NCBI RefSeq assembly: GCF_001465835.2
Contig: NZ_CP013661.2
Span: forward strand, 2,720,501 to 2,784,500
DNA length: 64,000 nt
From: Planococcus kocurii
GTDB taxonomy: Bacteria; Bacillota; Bacilli; Bacillales_A; Planococcaceae
Reading direction: 5' to 3'
A model generated the notes under the pieces. The model saw only the letters and a program-made list of their open reading frames with translations. It did no database searches and was not told where the DNA came from. How positions within the stretch are numbered: position 1 is the stretch's first letter; each line of letters begins with the position of its first letter. Positions 44,276-54,117 of the stretch are shown in pieces. Position numbers and translations under genes: made by a program.

Positions 44276-44950
44276 ATGACAAAAATTATTATTATTGATG
44301 ATCATCAATTATTCCGTGAAGGTGTAAAAAGAATTCTGGATTTTGAAAGTTCGTTCGAAGTTGTTGCTGAAGGCGGGGACGGCACCGAAGTTGTCAAATT
44401 GTATGAAGAAAATAGACCGGACGTTGTATTGATGGATATCAATATGCCGCAAAAAAATGGTGTAGAAGCTACAGGTGAATTGATTGAGCAATTTCCTGAT
44501 GCAAAAGTTATTATGCTGTCTATCCACGATGATGAATCCTATGTGACGCACGCATTAAAAACCGGTGCTTTGGGATACATGCTTAAAGAAATGGATGCAG
44601 ATGCAATTATTCAAGCGATCAAAGTGGTAGCAAAAGGCGGGTCTTATTTACACCCTAAAGTTACACGCAATTTAGTAATGGAATTCCGTCGCTTAAGCGA
44701 ACGTGAAAACAAAGGCTCTTTCCATCAAACGGAAATTCGCCGTCCATATCATCTTTTGACAAAACGCGAAAGTGAAGTTCTTCAATTGTTGACTGATGGT
44801 CAAAGCAATCGTGTCATCGGAGAAACTTTGTTTATCTCTGAAAAAACAGTTAAAAATCACGTATCAAGTATTTTACAAAAAATGCAGGTAAATGACCGGA
44901 CACAAGCAGTTGTGACCGCCATTAAAAATGGTTGGGTTGAAGTAAGATAA
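44276..44950 (+). CDS. degU: response regulator DegU
   Basis: 224 aa. Receiver domain 1-120 with acidic pocket IIDDH, phospho-Asp in [15 protein letters not shown], Thr/Ser in VIMLSIHDD and Lys in YMLKEMDA. LuxR-type HTH at about 155-220 ([39 protein letters not shown]). GAGGAGG before ATG. Confidence 0.96.
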   Translation: MTKIIIIDDHQLFREGVKRILDFESSFEVVAEGGDGTEVVKLYEENRPDVVLMDINMPQKNGVEATGELIEQFPDAKVIMLSIHDDESYVTHALKTGALGYMLKEMDADAIIQAIKVVAKGGSYLHPKVTRNLVMEFRRLSERENKGSFHQTEIRRPYHLLTKRESEVLQLLTDGQSNRVIGETLFISEKTVKNHVSSILQKMQVNDRTQAVVTAIKNGWVEVR

Positions 44951-44953
44951 TAG

Positions 44954-44996
44954 AAAAGACGGTGCATCTGCTTAAATGCAGATGCACCGTCTTTTA
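44954..44996. terminator. terminator of degSU
   Basis: AAAAGACGGTGCATCTGC and its perfect complement across a 6-nt loop. Symmetric, so it can act on both strands. Confidence 0.93.
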
Positions 44997-45044
44997 CTTT
45001 GTGGATGAATTAAAGGACTTTTTGTTGTCTACTGGTGTTTTTCT

Positions 45045-45653
45045 TCAGATTCGGTCATAGCAGTACTGGTAGATGGCTGCGGTCGCTAAGCAGTCGCCTA
45101 GGGCATCGTGGGCATCGTGTTCGAGTTTTAAAAAAGCTGTTAATGTCGTTAGTTTATGGTTAGGTGTCTGAGTAATGGCTCTTCTGGCTAATTTGACTGT
45201 ATCGATTACCGTATATTCTGGAATCGGCGTGATTTCTTCCAAGGCGTAAAGAAAGCCCATATCAAAAGGAGCATTATGAGCTATAATGGGCAGCCCGTCG
45301 ATAAATGCTATGAGTTCATGAGCGACTTCTTCAATTACGGGTGCATCTTGTACATCTTTGTTTGTAATGCCCGTAATTCGAGTAATTGTGCTTGAGATGG
45401 AGCATTGGGGATTGATCATCAGGTACATCGTGTCTTTGCGCTCATGGTTGAGGTATCTGACCGCACCGATTTGAATGATTTTATCACTTCCTGCACGCAA
45501 GCCTGTCGTTTCAAAATCTAAGACGATATAATTTTCGACTTTTTGCATACTTGATTTATATCTTTTAGGACGAGCAGGTTGTTTACGGCTCCATTGAGGG
45601 CGCGTTTCTTTCATTTTTTGTTCTAGAATTTGTCTGGCATCTCTTTTTTCCAA
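45045..45653 (-). CDS. DEDDh 3'-5' exonuclease (DnaQ-like)
   Basis: 202 aa. Exo I YIVLDFETTGLRAG (Asp, Glu), Exo II IIAHNAPFDMGFL (Asp) and Exo III HDALGDCLATA (His, Asp) are all present, so it should be an active Mg-dependent exonuclease. The basic N-terminus (about 1-40) may bind nucleic acid. It resembles the PolC-like epsilon proofreading fold as a stand-alone protein. TTG start with AAAGGAGG. It sits as an insertion between degU and the degV-family gene. Confidence 0.85.
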   Translation of the reverse strand: MEKRDARQILEQKMKETRPQWSRKQPARPKRYKSSMQKVENYIVLDFETTGLRAGSDKIIQIGAVRYLNHERKDTMYLMINPQCSISSTITRITGITNKDVQDAPVIEEVAHELIAFIDGLPIIAHNAPFDMGFLYALEEITPIPEYTVIDTVKLARRAITQTPNHKLTTLTAFLKLEHDAHDALGDCLATAAIYQYCYDRI

Positions 45654-45783
45654 ATGGTTTCCTCCTTTATTTGTACATACTAGTGTATCGTAAAACTAAA
45701 AAAAATTCTGTTTTGACAGATGACACAGTTTCTTCATTGTATTCGCCATCTGCCTATGGCAAAATGAAGCGCAGGAGGAATGC

Positions 45784-46356
45784 ATGATGAAAAAAATGAT
45801 TATTGCAGTTGGTCTCATTTTGACACTCGCTGCCTGTTCAGATTCTGAAGAACCCTCTGTCAATGAAAATACAGTTGAAGATGGTAATGCAGCAAGTGAG
45901 AACAATGCAGTCGAGCATGGTATTGATGAGGAAAAAGAAGAACAAGTGGGCTTTACGGTGGATGATGAAGGAAATATCCTAGCGGCTGAAGTGCCAGAAG
46001 AACCGGCACGCGAACTTTTAGCAGCTTATGATGAGTATATCGCGGCTTTTAATGCGGAAGATATCGATCGTTATATGGAAACTATTGCAGAGAAACCGGA
46101 CGGATTTAATCGCGAGGAAGACAAAGCTGCATTGGTTCAAGCTTTTAAAGCTTACGATAGTCAATATGAAACAAGTGATGAAACAATCGTAAAATATGAA
46201 GAGAATCGAGCCGAAGTTTTTGCATCACTTAATGTTCACATGAAGGATGCTAACTCGGACGATGCGGTTGAACAATCGGCACGTCAAGTTGTCATATTTA
46301 AAAAAGAAGACGGCGAGTGGAAAGTAAACGGCGTTCACCTTGTCGGCAATCAATAA
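45784..46356 (+). CDS. lipoprotein with NTF2/SnoaL-like domain
   Basis: 190 aa. Lipobox LAAC near residues 15-18 (two ATGs adjoin), an acidic linker (about 20-65), then an NTF2-like domain: LLAAYDEYIAAFNAEDIDRYMETIAEKPDGF and QVVIFKKEDGEWKVNGVHLV. Its function is unknown; these cone-shaped domains often bind small ligands. AGGAGG precedes the first ATG. Confidence 0.78.
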   Translation: MMKKMIIAVGLILTLAACSDSEEPSVNENTVEDGNAASENNAVEHGIDEEKEEQVGFTVDDEGNILAAEVPEEPARELLAAYDEYIAAFNAEDIDRYMETIAEKPDGFNREEDKAALVQAFKAYDSQYETSDETIVKYEENRAEVFASLNVHMKDANSDDAVEQSARQVVIFKKEDGEWKVNGVHLVGNQ

Positions 46357-46390
46357 AAAGTTTCCGCTTTTTGCGGGAATTTTTTTATTT
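46356..46390 (+). terminator. terminator of the lipoprotein gene
   Basis: TTTCCGC, TTTTT loop, GCGGGAA then seven T. Confidence 0.85.
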
Positions 46391-46446
46391 TGTCTAATCT
46401 ATTAATGTCTTTTTTGATAAACTAACAGAGGGGGGCTGATTCATTA

Positions 46447-47280
46447 ATGAAAACGGCAGTTGTTACAGATAGTACGTCTTATTTACCTAAAGAAAAACTT
46501 GAAAAGCTCAACATTCACATGGTTTCGCTAGAAGTAACATTTGGAAACGAATCATTTAAAGAAGCAGAAATGACGGAGGAAGAATTTTATCGGAAAGCCA
46601 GAGACGAATTTCCAAAAACGTCGCAGCCACCTTTAGGGGAATTTGTTGAACTATATAGCAAACTATCATCCCATCATGAAGAAATTATTTCCATTCACTT
46701 ATCAAGTGGCATTAGTGGAACTTACGCAGGTTCGCAACAAGCGGCAGAAATGGTTGATGGCGTAAAAGTTTATTCTTTTGATTCGGAACTTACATGTGCT
46801 CTTCAAGGATTTTATGCTGTGAAAGCGGCAGAGATGGCTAGAGACGGCGCAGATGCTCAAACGATATTGGTGGAATTACATGAAATGAAGAAAACGTTGA
46901 GAGCTTACTTCATGGCAGAAGACCTGAAGCACCTTCAGCGTGGTGGAAGATTGTCCAGTGCACAAGCTTTAGTTGGTGGTATGTTACAAATCAAGCCTAT
47001 TTTGCATTTCCAGAACAAAGTGATTGTTCCTTTCGAAAAAATTCGGACACGTAAAAAGGCGATGAATCGAATGGTCGACTTGTTAAAAGAAGCAAGTAAA
47101 GATGGGCAAAAACTACAAGCAACTGTTATTCACGCAAATCGTTTAGAAGATGCACAACGGTGGCAAGAATACCTAGAAACTGAATGTCCACAAGTGGACT
47201 TTGAAATTTCCTGTTTTGGACCGGTTATTGGCACGCATTTAGGAGAAGGAGCAATGGGTCTTGGTTGGGTAGAAAAATAA
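46447..47280 (+). CDS. DegV-family fatty-acid-binding protein
   Basis: 277 aa. AVVTDSTSYLPKE at the start, then SQPPLGEFVELY, ISIHLSSGISGTYAGSQQAAEM, LKHLQRGGRLSSAQALVGGMLQIKPIL and GTHLGEGAMGLGW: the FakB/DegV signature. It binds an acyl chain for phosphorylation by a FakA-type kinase. It holds the place of B. subtilis yviA between degU and comFA. Confidence 0.92.
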   Translation: MKTAVVTDSTSYLPKEKLEKLNIHMVSLEVTFGNESFKEAEMTEEEFYRKARDEFPKTSQPPLGEFVELYSKLSSHHEEIISIHLSSGISGTYAGSQQAAEMVDGVKVYSFDSELTCALQGFYAVKAAEMARDGADAQTILVELHEMKKTLRAYFMAEDLKHLQRGGRLSSAQALVGGMLQIKPILHFQNKVIVPFEKIRTRKKAMNRMVDLLKEASKDGQKLQATVIHANRLEDAQRWQEYLETECPQVDFEISCFGPVIGTHLGEGAMGLGWVEK

Positions 47281-47319
47281 TCCTACTGAGACTTTTTCTC
47301 TATCGAAAGGTGGTTGAAA

Positions 47320-48642
47320 ATGGATCAATTAGAAGAATTTTTGACTGGTAGAATATGGCTTAGGGATTTTGGTCCTTTCTCTAAAGAGCAAGTGGATAAA
47401 GCGATAGTAAGTGGTTTTGTCAATGTCCGTTTGGGTATTACTGCAGAAAAACAATGCATCAGATGCCTTGAAAAATCTATACACAAAATTATTCCATATT
47501 GTTGTGAGGCGTGTCAGAAAATCTGCTATTACTGCCGAAACTGTCTAAAGATGGGGCGTATCAGTTCTTGTACCGAGTTGATTACGTGGGCACTCCCTTC
47601 CCAAAAACTTCCTCAGCACCATTCATTAAATTGGACGGGCAAACTTACTCCTCTACAAGAAATAGCCTCACAAGAAGTACAACAAAGTCTCTTACAAAAA
47701 AATGATCATCTTATTTATGCTGTCTGTGGAGCTGGGAAAACCGAACTGCTTTTTGCACCAATCTTCGATGCTTTAAAGAAGGGACTGCGAGTTTGTATTG
47801 CGGCTCCAAGAACAGACGTAGTATTAGAGCTAACCCCACGCTTGCGCGCTGCATTCTCGACAACCACTATTCATAGTTTATATGGAGGTTCTCCAGTTGA
47901 ACCGGGATTTGCGCAGCTTGTCATTGCAACAACGCATCAGCTGTATCGATTCGAAAATGCTTTTGACGTCTTGATTGTCGATGAAGCGGATGCGTTTCCC
48001 TATTCTTATGATCCTGCGTTGAAACGAGCTGTTTTAAAAGCGAAGAAAAAAGAAGCACCCATTGTCTATGTATCAGCAACTCCTTCGGATCAGTTAGTTA
48101 AGCACGTTAATAATAAATCGCAACTATTTCGGCGTTTTCATGGTTATCCGCTACCGGTTCCGGAATTCCGGTCTTTGTGGGGATACGAGAAAGATTTTGC
48201 GAAAGGAAAAATCCCTAAAAAGTTAAATGCATGGGTAGATGAAAAGATAGAAAAGAAACAACCTTTTCTCTTGTTTTTCCCAACAATTGACTTGATTGAA
48301 CAAGCGGTTGTTTTGTTTCAAAAAATACATCCAACAATCGAGGCTGTTCATTCAAAAGATGTAGATAGAAAAGAAAAAGTTTTGAAACTGCGTCAAAGAC
48401 AAATCCCTGGTGTCTTGACTTCAACGATTCTAGAACGCGGAATAACAATTCCAAATGTCCAAGTTGCAGTGGTAGGTGCAGATCAATCAGTTTTCGATGC
48501 CGCTGCATTGATCCAAATTGCAGGAAGAGTTGGAAGAGCTAGTGATTATCCAAATGGAGAAATCGTATTTTTCCATAACGGCATTGTGCGACAAATGGAT
48601 CAAGCTAAAAAAACCATTATTTCTTACAATGGAGGACGATAA
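47320..48642 (+). CDS. comFA: competence DNA-uptake helicase ComFA
   Basis: 440 aa. Four-cysteine zinc region (CIRC, then CC..C and CYYCRNC, about 45-80), Walker A AVCGAGKTELLFAP, DEAD-like VDEADAFPYS, VSATPS and a helicase C domain with ILERGITIPNVQVAVV and QIAGRVGR. The ATPase pulls single-stranded DNA into the cell during transformation. ATG chosen with AAAGGTGG 6 nt upstream. The TAATG overlap joins it to comFC; comFB is missing. Confidence 0.94.
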   Translation: MDQLEEFLTGRIWLRDFGPFSKEQVDKAIVSGFVNVRLGITAEKQCIRCLEKSIHKIIPYCCEACQKICYYCRNCLKMGRISSCTELITWALPSQKLPQHHSLNWTGKLTPLQEIASQEVQQSLLQKNDHLIYAVCGAGKTELLFAPIFDALKKGLRVCIAAPRTDVVLELTPRLRAAFSTTTIHSLYGGSPVEPGFAQLVIATTHQLYRFENAFDVLIVDEADAFPYSYDPALKRAVLKAKKKEAPIVYVSATPSDQLVKHVNNKSQLFRRFHGYPLPVPEFRSLWGYEKDFAKGKIPKKLNAWVDEKIEKKQPFLLFFPTIDLIEQAVVLFQKIHPTIEAVHSKDVDRKEKVLKLRQRQIPGVLTSTILERGITIPNVQVAVVGADQSVFDAAALIQIAGRVGRASDYPNGEIVFFHNGIVRQMDQAKKTIISYNGGR

Positions 48643-49298
48643 TGAATTGTTATTTATGTGACAGCCATATGCCACTCCAAGTAACTTGGCGAAGTATCTT
48701 TTTCAATGAACTAGAAGAGGTTATTTGCAAGCGCTGCCGAAACAGTTTTGAGCGAACAGTAGCAGGTTGTCCGCTATGCAGCGCCCGCGTGGAAGGAAAA
48801 TGTTTGGATTGCTGTGAATGGGAAACGACCGAATATAAGGGGATCATCGACTCAGGAAAAAGCTTATACCATTATAATTCAGCTATGAAAGAATATTTGC
48901 ACCAATATAAATTTTTGCAAGACGTGGCATTATCCGAAGTTTTTGCGGCTCTCTTGAAAGAACAACTGCGTGGTCATTCGTCGGTCATCGTTCCGATACC
49001 GATGAATGAAGCAAAACTGAGAGTCCGAACTTTTTCTCAAGTTGATCGATTGCTGGATGCGGCGTCTATTCCATATACACATCTTCTAGGGAAAAGTGAA
49101 GTAGGTATAGGGGATAAACCAAAGCTTGAGAGAATGGCTTTACAAGATGTCTTTTGGTGGAATGGAAAACCTGTCCCTGAAAAAATATTGCTATTTGACG
49201 ATTTGTATACAACAGGAAGTACGATGCGTTTAGCAGCTAAAGTTTTAAAAGATAAAGGTGCTAAGGAAATTAAGATGATGACGCTAATTCGAGCATAA
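48642..49298 (+). CDS. comFC: competence protein ComFC (phosphoribosyltransferase fold)
   Basis: 218 aa. N-terminal zinc cysteines (CYLCD, CKRC, CPLCSARVEGKCLDC), the PRTase loop ILLFDDLYTTGSTM near 184-197 and VPIPMNEAKLRVRTFSQVD. Needed for DNA uptake; its enzymatic activity is not established. Start overlaps the comFA stop by one base. Confidence 0.93.
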   Translation: MNCYLCDSHMPLQVTWRSIFFNELEEVICKRCRNSFERTVAGCPLCSARVEGKCLDCCEWETTEYKGIIDSGKSLYHYNSAMKEYLHQYKFLQDVALSEVFAALLKEQLRGHSSVIVPIPMNEAKLRVRTFSQVDRLLDAASIPYTHLLGKSEVGIGDKPKLERMALQDVFWWNGKPVPEKILLFDDLYTTGSTMRLAAKVLKDKGAKEIKMMTLIRA

Positions 49299-49334
49299 CC
49301 ATCGTTCAAAACAAAAAACTTGGGAGTGACCACG

Positions 49335-49694
49335 ATGTTTTATAAACGCTTAGAAAGCTTTCGCTACACATTTGGGGCACCGCCAGAAATCTATTTACAA
49401 TTGCTGGACTCAAACAACAAGGACGCCTTATCTCAGAAGGTTTATTGTCTACTGCTTGATATTTCTCCTAAGGGAGCAAAACTATTTACTGAGGAAGAAT
49501 TGGCGGCGAGACAAAAAACGGCGCGTATGAAATTTATCTTAAATCACGAAACAATAACAGTGGATGCAACGATTGTCTGGAAACAAAAATATGAAGAAGG
49601 CTGGTTATATGGTGCGGATTTTGAGCGCAATACAGTAAAGGAAATGCTTATTTTAAACGAAATTAGAGAGTTGAAAGAAATAGAGATGAATTAA
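49335..49694 (+). CDS. PilZ-domain-like protein
   Basis: 119 aa. DISPKGAKLFT near 38-48 fits the D/NxSxxG motif of PilZ domains, and the rest is a beta-barrel-like chain (TVDATIVWKQKYEEGWLYGADF). The RxxxR motif is not clear; RLESFR near 5-10 is the nearest basic patch, so c-di-GMP binding is uncertain. GGGAG is 8 nt before ATG. It replaces the flgM-flagellar block found after comFC in B. subtilis. Confidence 0.65.
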   Translation: MFYKRLESFRYTFGAPPEIYLQLLDSNNKDALSQKVYCLLLDISPKGAKLFTEEELAARQKTARMKFILNHETITVDATIVWKQKYEEGWLYGADFERNTVKEMLILNEIRELKEIEMN

Positions 49695-49720
49695 AAAACC
49701 GGCAGCTGCCGGTTTTTTAA
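49693..49720. terminator. terminator of the comF-PilZ transcript
   Basis: Perfect palindrome AACCGGCAGCTGCCGGTT flanked by A and T runs. Confidence 0.92.
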
Positions 49721-49745
49721 TTCAGAAAAATTTTCAATATAATTG

Positions 49746-49833
49746 ATGCCCGTCGAATCTAGATGGCTGCTTCCGCTTTTCATGATGTCCAGACTCCAGC
49801 CTAGCTCTGACCAGGCGCTTCCGCTTTTCTTTA
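49746..49833. repeat. dispersed relative of the 245-bp array monomer
   Basis: TGATGCCCGTCGAATCTAGA, then GCTTCCGCTTTTC, TGTCCAG and CCTAGCTCTGACCAGGCGCTTCCGCTTTTC. It shares most blocks with monomers of the 4096-5118 array but is single and diverged. It ends at the SDR stop codon. Confidence 0.75.
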
Positions 49834-50538
49834 GTGCTCGTAGATCATTTTTCTTGTCATGCCGCCGTCGATATTTAGGCATTCACCCGTAATGAATGAA
49901 TTTTGTGGGTTACTTAGAAACAGACAGGCACGAGCAATGTCTGCAGGTTCTCCAACTCTTCCGCTCCAATGTTGCTGATGATCACTATCTCTTAGGTCGG
50001 TATGGTCTCCAGTGTGAATCCAGCCTGGAGCTATCGAGTTGACGCGAATTCCTTTTTCACTGAACGTAGCGGCCAGCGAATGGGTCAACGCGAAAATGCC
50101 ACCTTTAGATGCCGAATAAGTTTCGGTATGAGGTTCGGACATAAAAGCGCGTGTTGAAGTCATATTGATAATTGAACGAATGTCTTCTGTCATGTAACGA
50201 GCTGCTTCTCGACTGCAAATGAAAACACTCTTTAAGTTGGTATCGATCACTCGATCCCACTCCTGTTCGTCTACTTCCCAAATCGATTTAAAGGTCGACA
50301 GCCCAGCATTGTTAATTAGTGCGTGGATGGCGCCGTAGTCTGCATGGAGTTCTTTAAATACAGATATAACTTCACCAAAATTTCCGACGTCGCATTTTCG
50401 GTATTCGACGTCCTTTAATTCGACTGGATTGATATCCAATCCAATGACGCGTGCGCCTTCAGCGGCAAAATGCGCTGCAATATGATTGCCTATTCCTTCA
50501 GCTGCGCCTGTGACTATGACAGTCTTCTCCTTAAACAT
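49831..50538 (-). CDS. short-chain dehydrogenase/reductase
   Basis: 235 aa Rossmann-fold SDR. NAD(P) motif TGAAEGIGNHIA, NNAG in ALINNAGLSTF, catalytic Ser in INMTSTRAF, YSASKGGIFAL with Tyr and Lys, then IAPGWIHTG and a C-terminal GGMT. Acidic Asp after the second strand (GLDINP) suggests NAD. Substrate unknown. AAGGAG is 9 nt before the chosen ATG. Confidence 0.88.
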   Translation of the reverse strand: MFKEKTVIVTGAAEGIGNHIAAHFAAEGARVIGLDINPVELKDVEYRKCDVGNFGEVISVFKELHADYGAIHALINNAGLSTFKSIWEVDEQEWDRVIDTNLKSVFICSREAARYMTEDIRSIINMTSTRAFMSEPHTETYSASKGGIFALTHSLAATFSEKGIRVNSIAPGWIHTGDHTDLRDSDHQQHWSGRVGEPADIARACLFLSNPQNSFITGECLNIDGGMTRKMIYEH

Positions 50539-50595
50539 GAGCTTCATCTCCTTGTATTGTAGTTTACCTGAAATAAAATTTTTAAAACTTTTTTG

Positions 50596-50621
50596 GTTTT
50601 AAGAAGGGAAGACAAGGGAAT
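50596..50621 (+). promoter_or_regulatory. sigma-B-like promoter of hpf
   Basis: GTTTTA (50596-50601), 14-bp spacer, GGGAAT (50616-50621), 43 nt before ATG. B. subtilis hpf (yvyD) is known to have sigma-B and sigma-H promoters. Confidence 0.55.
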
Positions 50622-50663
50622 GTGTAGAATTGTATAGATAGCACAATAGAAGGAGGAGTTAAT

Positions 50664-51233
50664 ATGTTGCAATTCAACATTAGAGGCGAAAATATCGAGG
50701 TAACTCCCGCAATACGCGATCACATTGAAAAGAAAGTAGAAAAAATTGAACGTTATTTCACAGACGGTGCAAATGCTACCGCAATGGTCAACTTGAAATC
50801 GTATAATCATAACCAAACAAAAGTGGAAGTTACAATACCTATGAAAAATTTAACATTACGTGCTGAAGAGCGGCATGACGATATGTATGCAGCAATAGAT
50901 TTGATTGTTAGCAAATTAGAGCGTCAAATCCGTAAATACAAAACTAAAGTAAACCGCAAGTTCCGTGACCGAGATGGTATGGGTGTGTCATTTGCAGTTG
51001 CTGAAAATGATACACGCCACCAAAACGAAACGGAAGAAGAGGACGAGGATTTCACAATCGTTCGCACGAAGCAATTTGAGTTGAAACCGATGGATGAAGA
51101 AGAAGCGGTTTTACAGATGAATATGCTAGGACATAACTTCTTCGTCTTCACGGACGCAGAATCTAATGACACGAATATTGTTTACAAGCGAAAAGATGGA
51201 AGTTACGGCTTGATCGAAACTTCTGCACAATAA
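50664..51233 (+). CDS. hpf: long-form ribosome hibernation promoting factor
   Basis: 189 aa. N-terminal RaiA/S30AE domain (NIRGENIEVTPAIRDHIEKKVEKIERYF..., RAEERHDDMYAAIDLIVSKLERQIRK) and C-terminal dimerisation domain (FELKPMDEEEAVLQMNMLGHNFFVF...YKRKDGSYGLIE), so it is the long form that builds 100S ribosome dimers in stationary phase. AAGGAGG precedes ATG. Confidence 0.95.
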   Translation: MLQFNIRGENIEVTPAIRDHIEKKVEKIERYFTDGANATAMVNLKSYNHNQTKVEVTIPMKNLTLRAEERHDDMYAAIDLIVSKLERQIRKYKTKVNRKFRDRDGMGVSFAVAENDTRHQNETEEEDEDFTIVRTKQFELKPMDEEEAVLQMNMLGHNFFVFTDAESNDTNIVYKRKDGSYGLIETSAQ

Positions 51234-51538
51234 AAAACGGTGCTTTATCCATTTGATAACCTCACAAAAGCCTCTCAAACCGAGAGGCTTTTGTTTTACG
51301 TTTATTTGGAGCAACTCCTTGGTAATCTGCCGCATTTCCACAAATTGGTTCTTTGAACACAACGCCATTATTTGCACGCTTTTCTGCGCAGTGTTAAAAT
51401 AAATAGTGAGATTTTTTTTGAATAGACTGATGATAATTTTGATAAGTGTATTATTGCTTACTAGGGCACGATAAAAGCTAAAGCAGTCATCCGGTATGTT
51501 GAGTATCGGCGGACACTTACGCAAGGAGCGGTATAGAT
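51234..51538. other. hpf-secA intergenic region
   Basis: Contains the hpf terminator (51264-51296). The next 240 nt are AT-rich and should hold the secA promoter; I see no gene and no clear promoter. Confidence 0.5.
51264..51296 (+). terminator. terminator of hpf
   Basis: AAAAGCCTCTC, AAACC loop, GAGAGGCTTTTGTTTT. Confidence 0.92.
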
Positions 51539-54055
51539 ATGTTGGGAGTATTAAATAAGGTATTTGATCCGAATAAACGGGATTTAAAACGATTAGAAAA
51601 AGTAGCAGATCGCGTAGAAGCACTAGCTTCAGACTTTGCAGCTTTGACTGACGAAGCATTAAAAGCAAAAACAGAAGAATTCATAGCGCGTCACGCTAAA
51701 GGTGAGTCATTAAATGACCTATTGCCAGAAGCATTTTCGACAATTCGTGAAGCATCCAAGCGTGTCCTCGGATTGTATCCATTCCGTGTACAGATTATGG
51801 GTGCGGTTTCGTTACATGAAGGTAATATATCAGAAATGAAAACCGGTGAAGGTAAAACCTTAACTTCAACCTTATCTGTTTACTTGAATGCTATTAGTAA
51901 AAAAGGCGTCCACGTCGTAACGGTCAACGAATATTTGGCTAGCCGTGATGCTTTGGAGATGGGCGAATTATATGAATGGCTTGGATTGTCTGTTGGATTA
52001 AACTTAAATAGTTTGACGAAAGACGAAAAACGAGCAGCGTATCAGGCCGATGTAACATATAGTACAAACAATGAATTGGGTTTTGATTATTTGCGCGATA
52101 ATATGGTTCTTTACAAAGAAGATATGGTGCAACGTCCACTAAATTATGCAGTCATCGATGAAGTCGATTCTATTTTAATCGATGAAGCACGTACACCGCT
52201 GATTATTTCAGGACAGGCAGCCAAAGCGGCTCAATTGTATTTGCAGTCAAACGCTTTTGCTCGTTTGTTAACGAAAGACACAGACTATACCTACGATGAA
52301 ACAACAAAAGGCGTTGTGTTAACAGAAGAAGGTATCGAAAAAGTTGAAAAAGCATTCGGCATCGATAATCTTTTTGACATTAGCCATGTTCGTTTAAATC
52401 ACACGATTAACCAATCTTTAAAGGCGTATGTAACCATGCACAAAGACGTAGATTATATTGTTCAAGAAGAAGAAGTTGTTATTGTTGATCAATTTACGGG
52501 TCGTTTAATGAAAGGTCGTCGTTATTCTGACGGCTTACACCAAGCGATAGAAGCCAAAGAAGGTTTAGAGATTCAAAATGAATCGATGACGATGGCCACA
52601 ATTACCTTCCAGAACTATTTCCGTATGTATGATAAATTGTCTGGGATGACAGGTACAGCGAAGACTGAGGAAGAGGAATTCCGCAATATCTACAATATGT
52701 ACGTTATTGTCATTCCGACCAATAAGCCAATTATTCGTGAAGATCACGTAGATTTGATTTATTCTACGACTGCCGGTAAATACAAAGCAGTAGGGGATGA
52801 TATTGCTGAACGTAATGCCAAAGGTCAGCCAGTTCTAGTCGGAACAGTGGCCATTGAAACCTCAGAAATCATCTCGGAATATTTGACGAAAAAAGGCATC
52901 AAGCACTCTGTGTTGAATGCAAAAAATCATGCACATGAAGCAGAAATAATTTTAAATGCTGGTCAAAAAGGTTCTGTAACAATTGCCACTAACATGGCAG
53001 GTCGAGGAACAGATATTAAGCTCGGAGAAGGTGTTATTGAAGCAGGTGGACTTGCAGTTATCGGTACAGAACGCCACGAATCACGACGCATTGATAATCA
53101 GTTGCGTGGACGTTCAGGACGTCAAGGTGACCCGGGTGTTACTCAATTTTATCTGTCTCTTGAAGATGATTTGATGCGCCGTTTCGGTTCAGACGCAATG
53201 CGTGCGATGATGGGCAAATTAGGAATGGACGATTCCCAACCATTGCAATCGAAAATGGTAACACGTTCTGTTGAATCCGCGCAAAAACGAGTGGAAGGTA
53301 ATAACTTTGACGCTCGAAAACGTTTGCTTCAATACGATGATGTTCTTCGTCAACAACGAGAAATTATCTACAAAGAGCGTATGGAAGTGCTAGAAACTGA
53401 AAATATGCGCGCCCTAGTTGAAAACATGATCAATAGTTCAATTGAGCGTATGGTCTACACGCATACAGCAGAAGAGAAACAAGAAGACTGGCACTTGAAA
53501 TCATTGACTGAACTGATTGCAGCAAACCTTCTTCCGGAAAACACGGTGACAGAAGCTGATCTTCAAGGCAAGTCTCAAGAAGAGCTCATTGCATTCATTA
53601 AAGAAGCGGTAGCTGTTCGTTACGATGAAAAAGAAGTGGAAATGACGCCTGAGCGGATGCGTGAATTTGAGAAAGTCGTTTTGCTTCGTTCAATCGATAC
53701 AAAATGGATTGACCACATTGATGCAATGGATCAATTGCGTCAAGGAATTCACTTGCGTGCGTATGGACAAAATGATCCACTTCGTGAATACCAAAGCGAA
53801 GGATTTGCAATGTTTGAGGCAATGGTTGAAGCCATTGAAGAAGACGTTGCGAAGTATTCGATGAAAGCTGAAATTCGCAATAACCTCCAGCGTGAGGAAG
53901 TTGCAAAAGGTCAAGCCGTTAACCCGAAAGAAGATGGACCAGCTCCGACAAAGAAAAAGGCGCCTGTCCGTAAACAAATGGAAGTTGGCCGCAATGACCT
54001 TTGTCCATGTGGCAGCGGCAAAAAGTACAAAAATTGCCACGGTACAGCTTTATAA
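51539..54055 (+). CDS. secA: preprotein translocase ATPase SecA
   Basis: 838 aa motor of Sec export. Walker [12 protein letters not shown] near 100-110, DEVD box [21 protein letters not shown], motif [36 protein letters not shown] and RQGDPG. The C-terminal zinc SEC-C motif [14 protein letters not shown] is complete. Start ATG with GGAGCGG upstream. prfB follows after a hairpin, as in B. subtilis. Confidence 0.98.
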   Translation: MLGVLNKVFDPNKRDLKRLEKVADRVEALASDFAALTDEALKAKTEEFIARHAKGESLNDLLPEAFSTIREASKRVLGLYPFRVQIMGAVSLHEGNISEMKTGEGKTLTSTLSVYLNAISKKGVHVVTVNEYLASRDALEMGELYEWLGLSVGLNLNSLTKDEKRAAYQADVTYSTNNELGFDYLRDNMVLYKEDMVQRPLNYAVIDEVDSILIDEARTPLIISGQAAKAAQLYLQSNAFARLLTKDTDYTYDETTKGVVLTEEGIEKVEKAFGIDNLFDISHVRLNHTINQSLKAYVTMHKDVDYIVQEEEVVIVDQFTGRLMKGRRYSDGLHQAIEAKEGLEIQNESMTMATITFQNYFRMYDKLSGMTGTAKTEEEEFRNIYNMYVIVIPTNKPIIREDHVDLIYSTTAGKYKAVGDDIAERNAKGQPVLVGTVAIETSEIISEYLTKKGIKHSVLNAKNHAHEAEIILNAGQKGSVTIATNMAGRGTDIKLGEGVIEAGGLAVIGTERHESRRIDNQLRGRSGRQGDPGVTQFYLSLEDDLMRRFGSDAMRAMMGKLGMDDSQPLQSKMVTRSVESAQKRVEGNNFDARKRLLQYDDVLRQQREIIYKERMEVLETENMRALVENMINSSIERMVYTHTAEEKQEDWHLKSLTELIAANLLPENTVTEADLQGKSQEELIAFIKEAVAVRYDEKEVEMTPERMREFEKVVLLRSIDTKWIDHIDAMDQLRQGIHLRAYGQNDPLREYQSEGFAMFEAMVEAIEEDVAKYSMKAEIRNNLQREEVAKGQAVNPKEDGPAPTKKKAPVRKQMEVGRNDLCPCGSGKKYKNCHGTAL

Positions 54056-54070
54056 GAAATGTGTGAAAGG

Positions 54071-54100
54071 ACCGAAGAGCATTTGCTCTTCGGTGTTATT
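54071..54100 (+). terminator. hairpin between secA and prfB
   Basis: ACCGAAGAGC, ATTT loop, GCTCTTCGGT, then GTTATTTT. The weak T run suggests partial read-through into prfB. Confidence 0.75.
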
Positions 54101-54117
54101 TTGAGGAGGAACAGATG

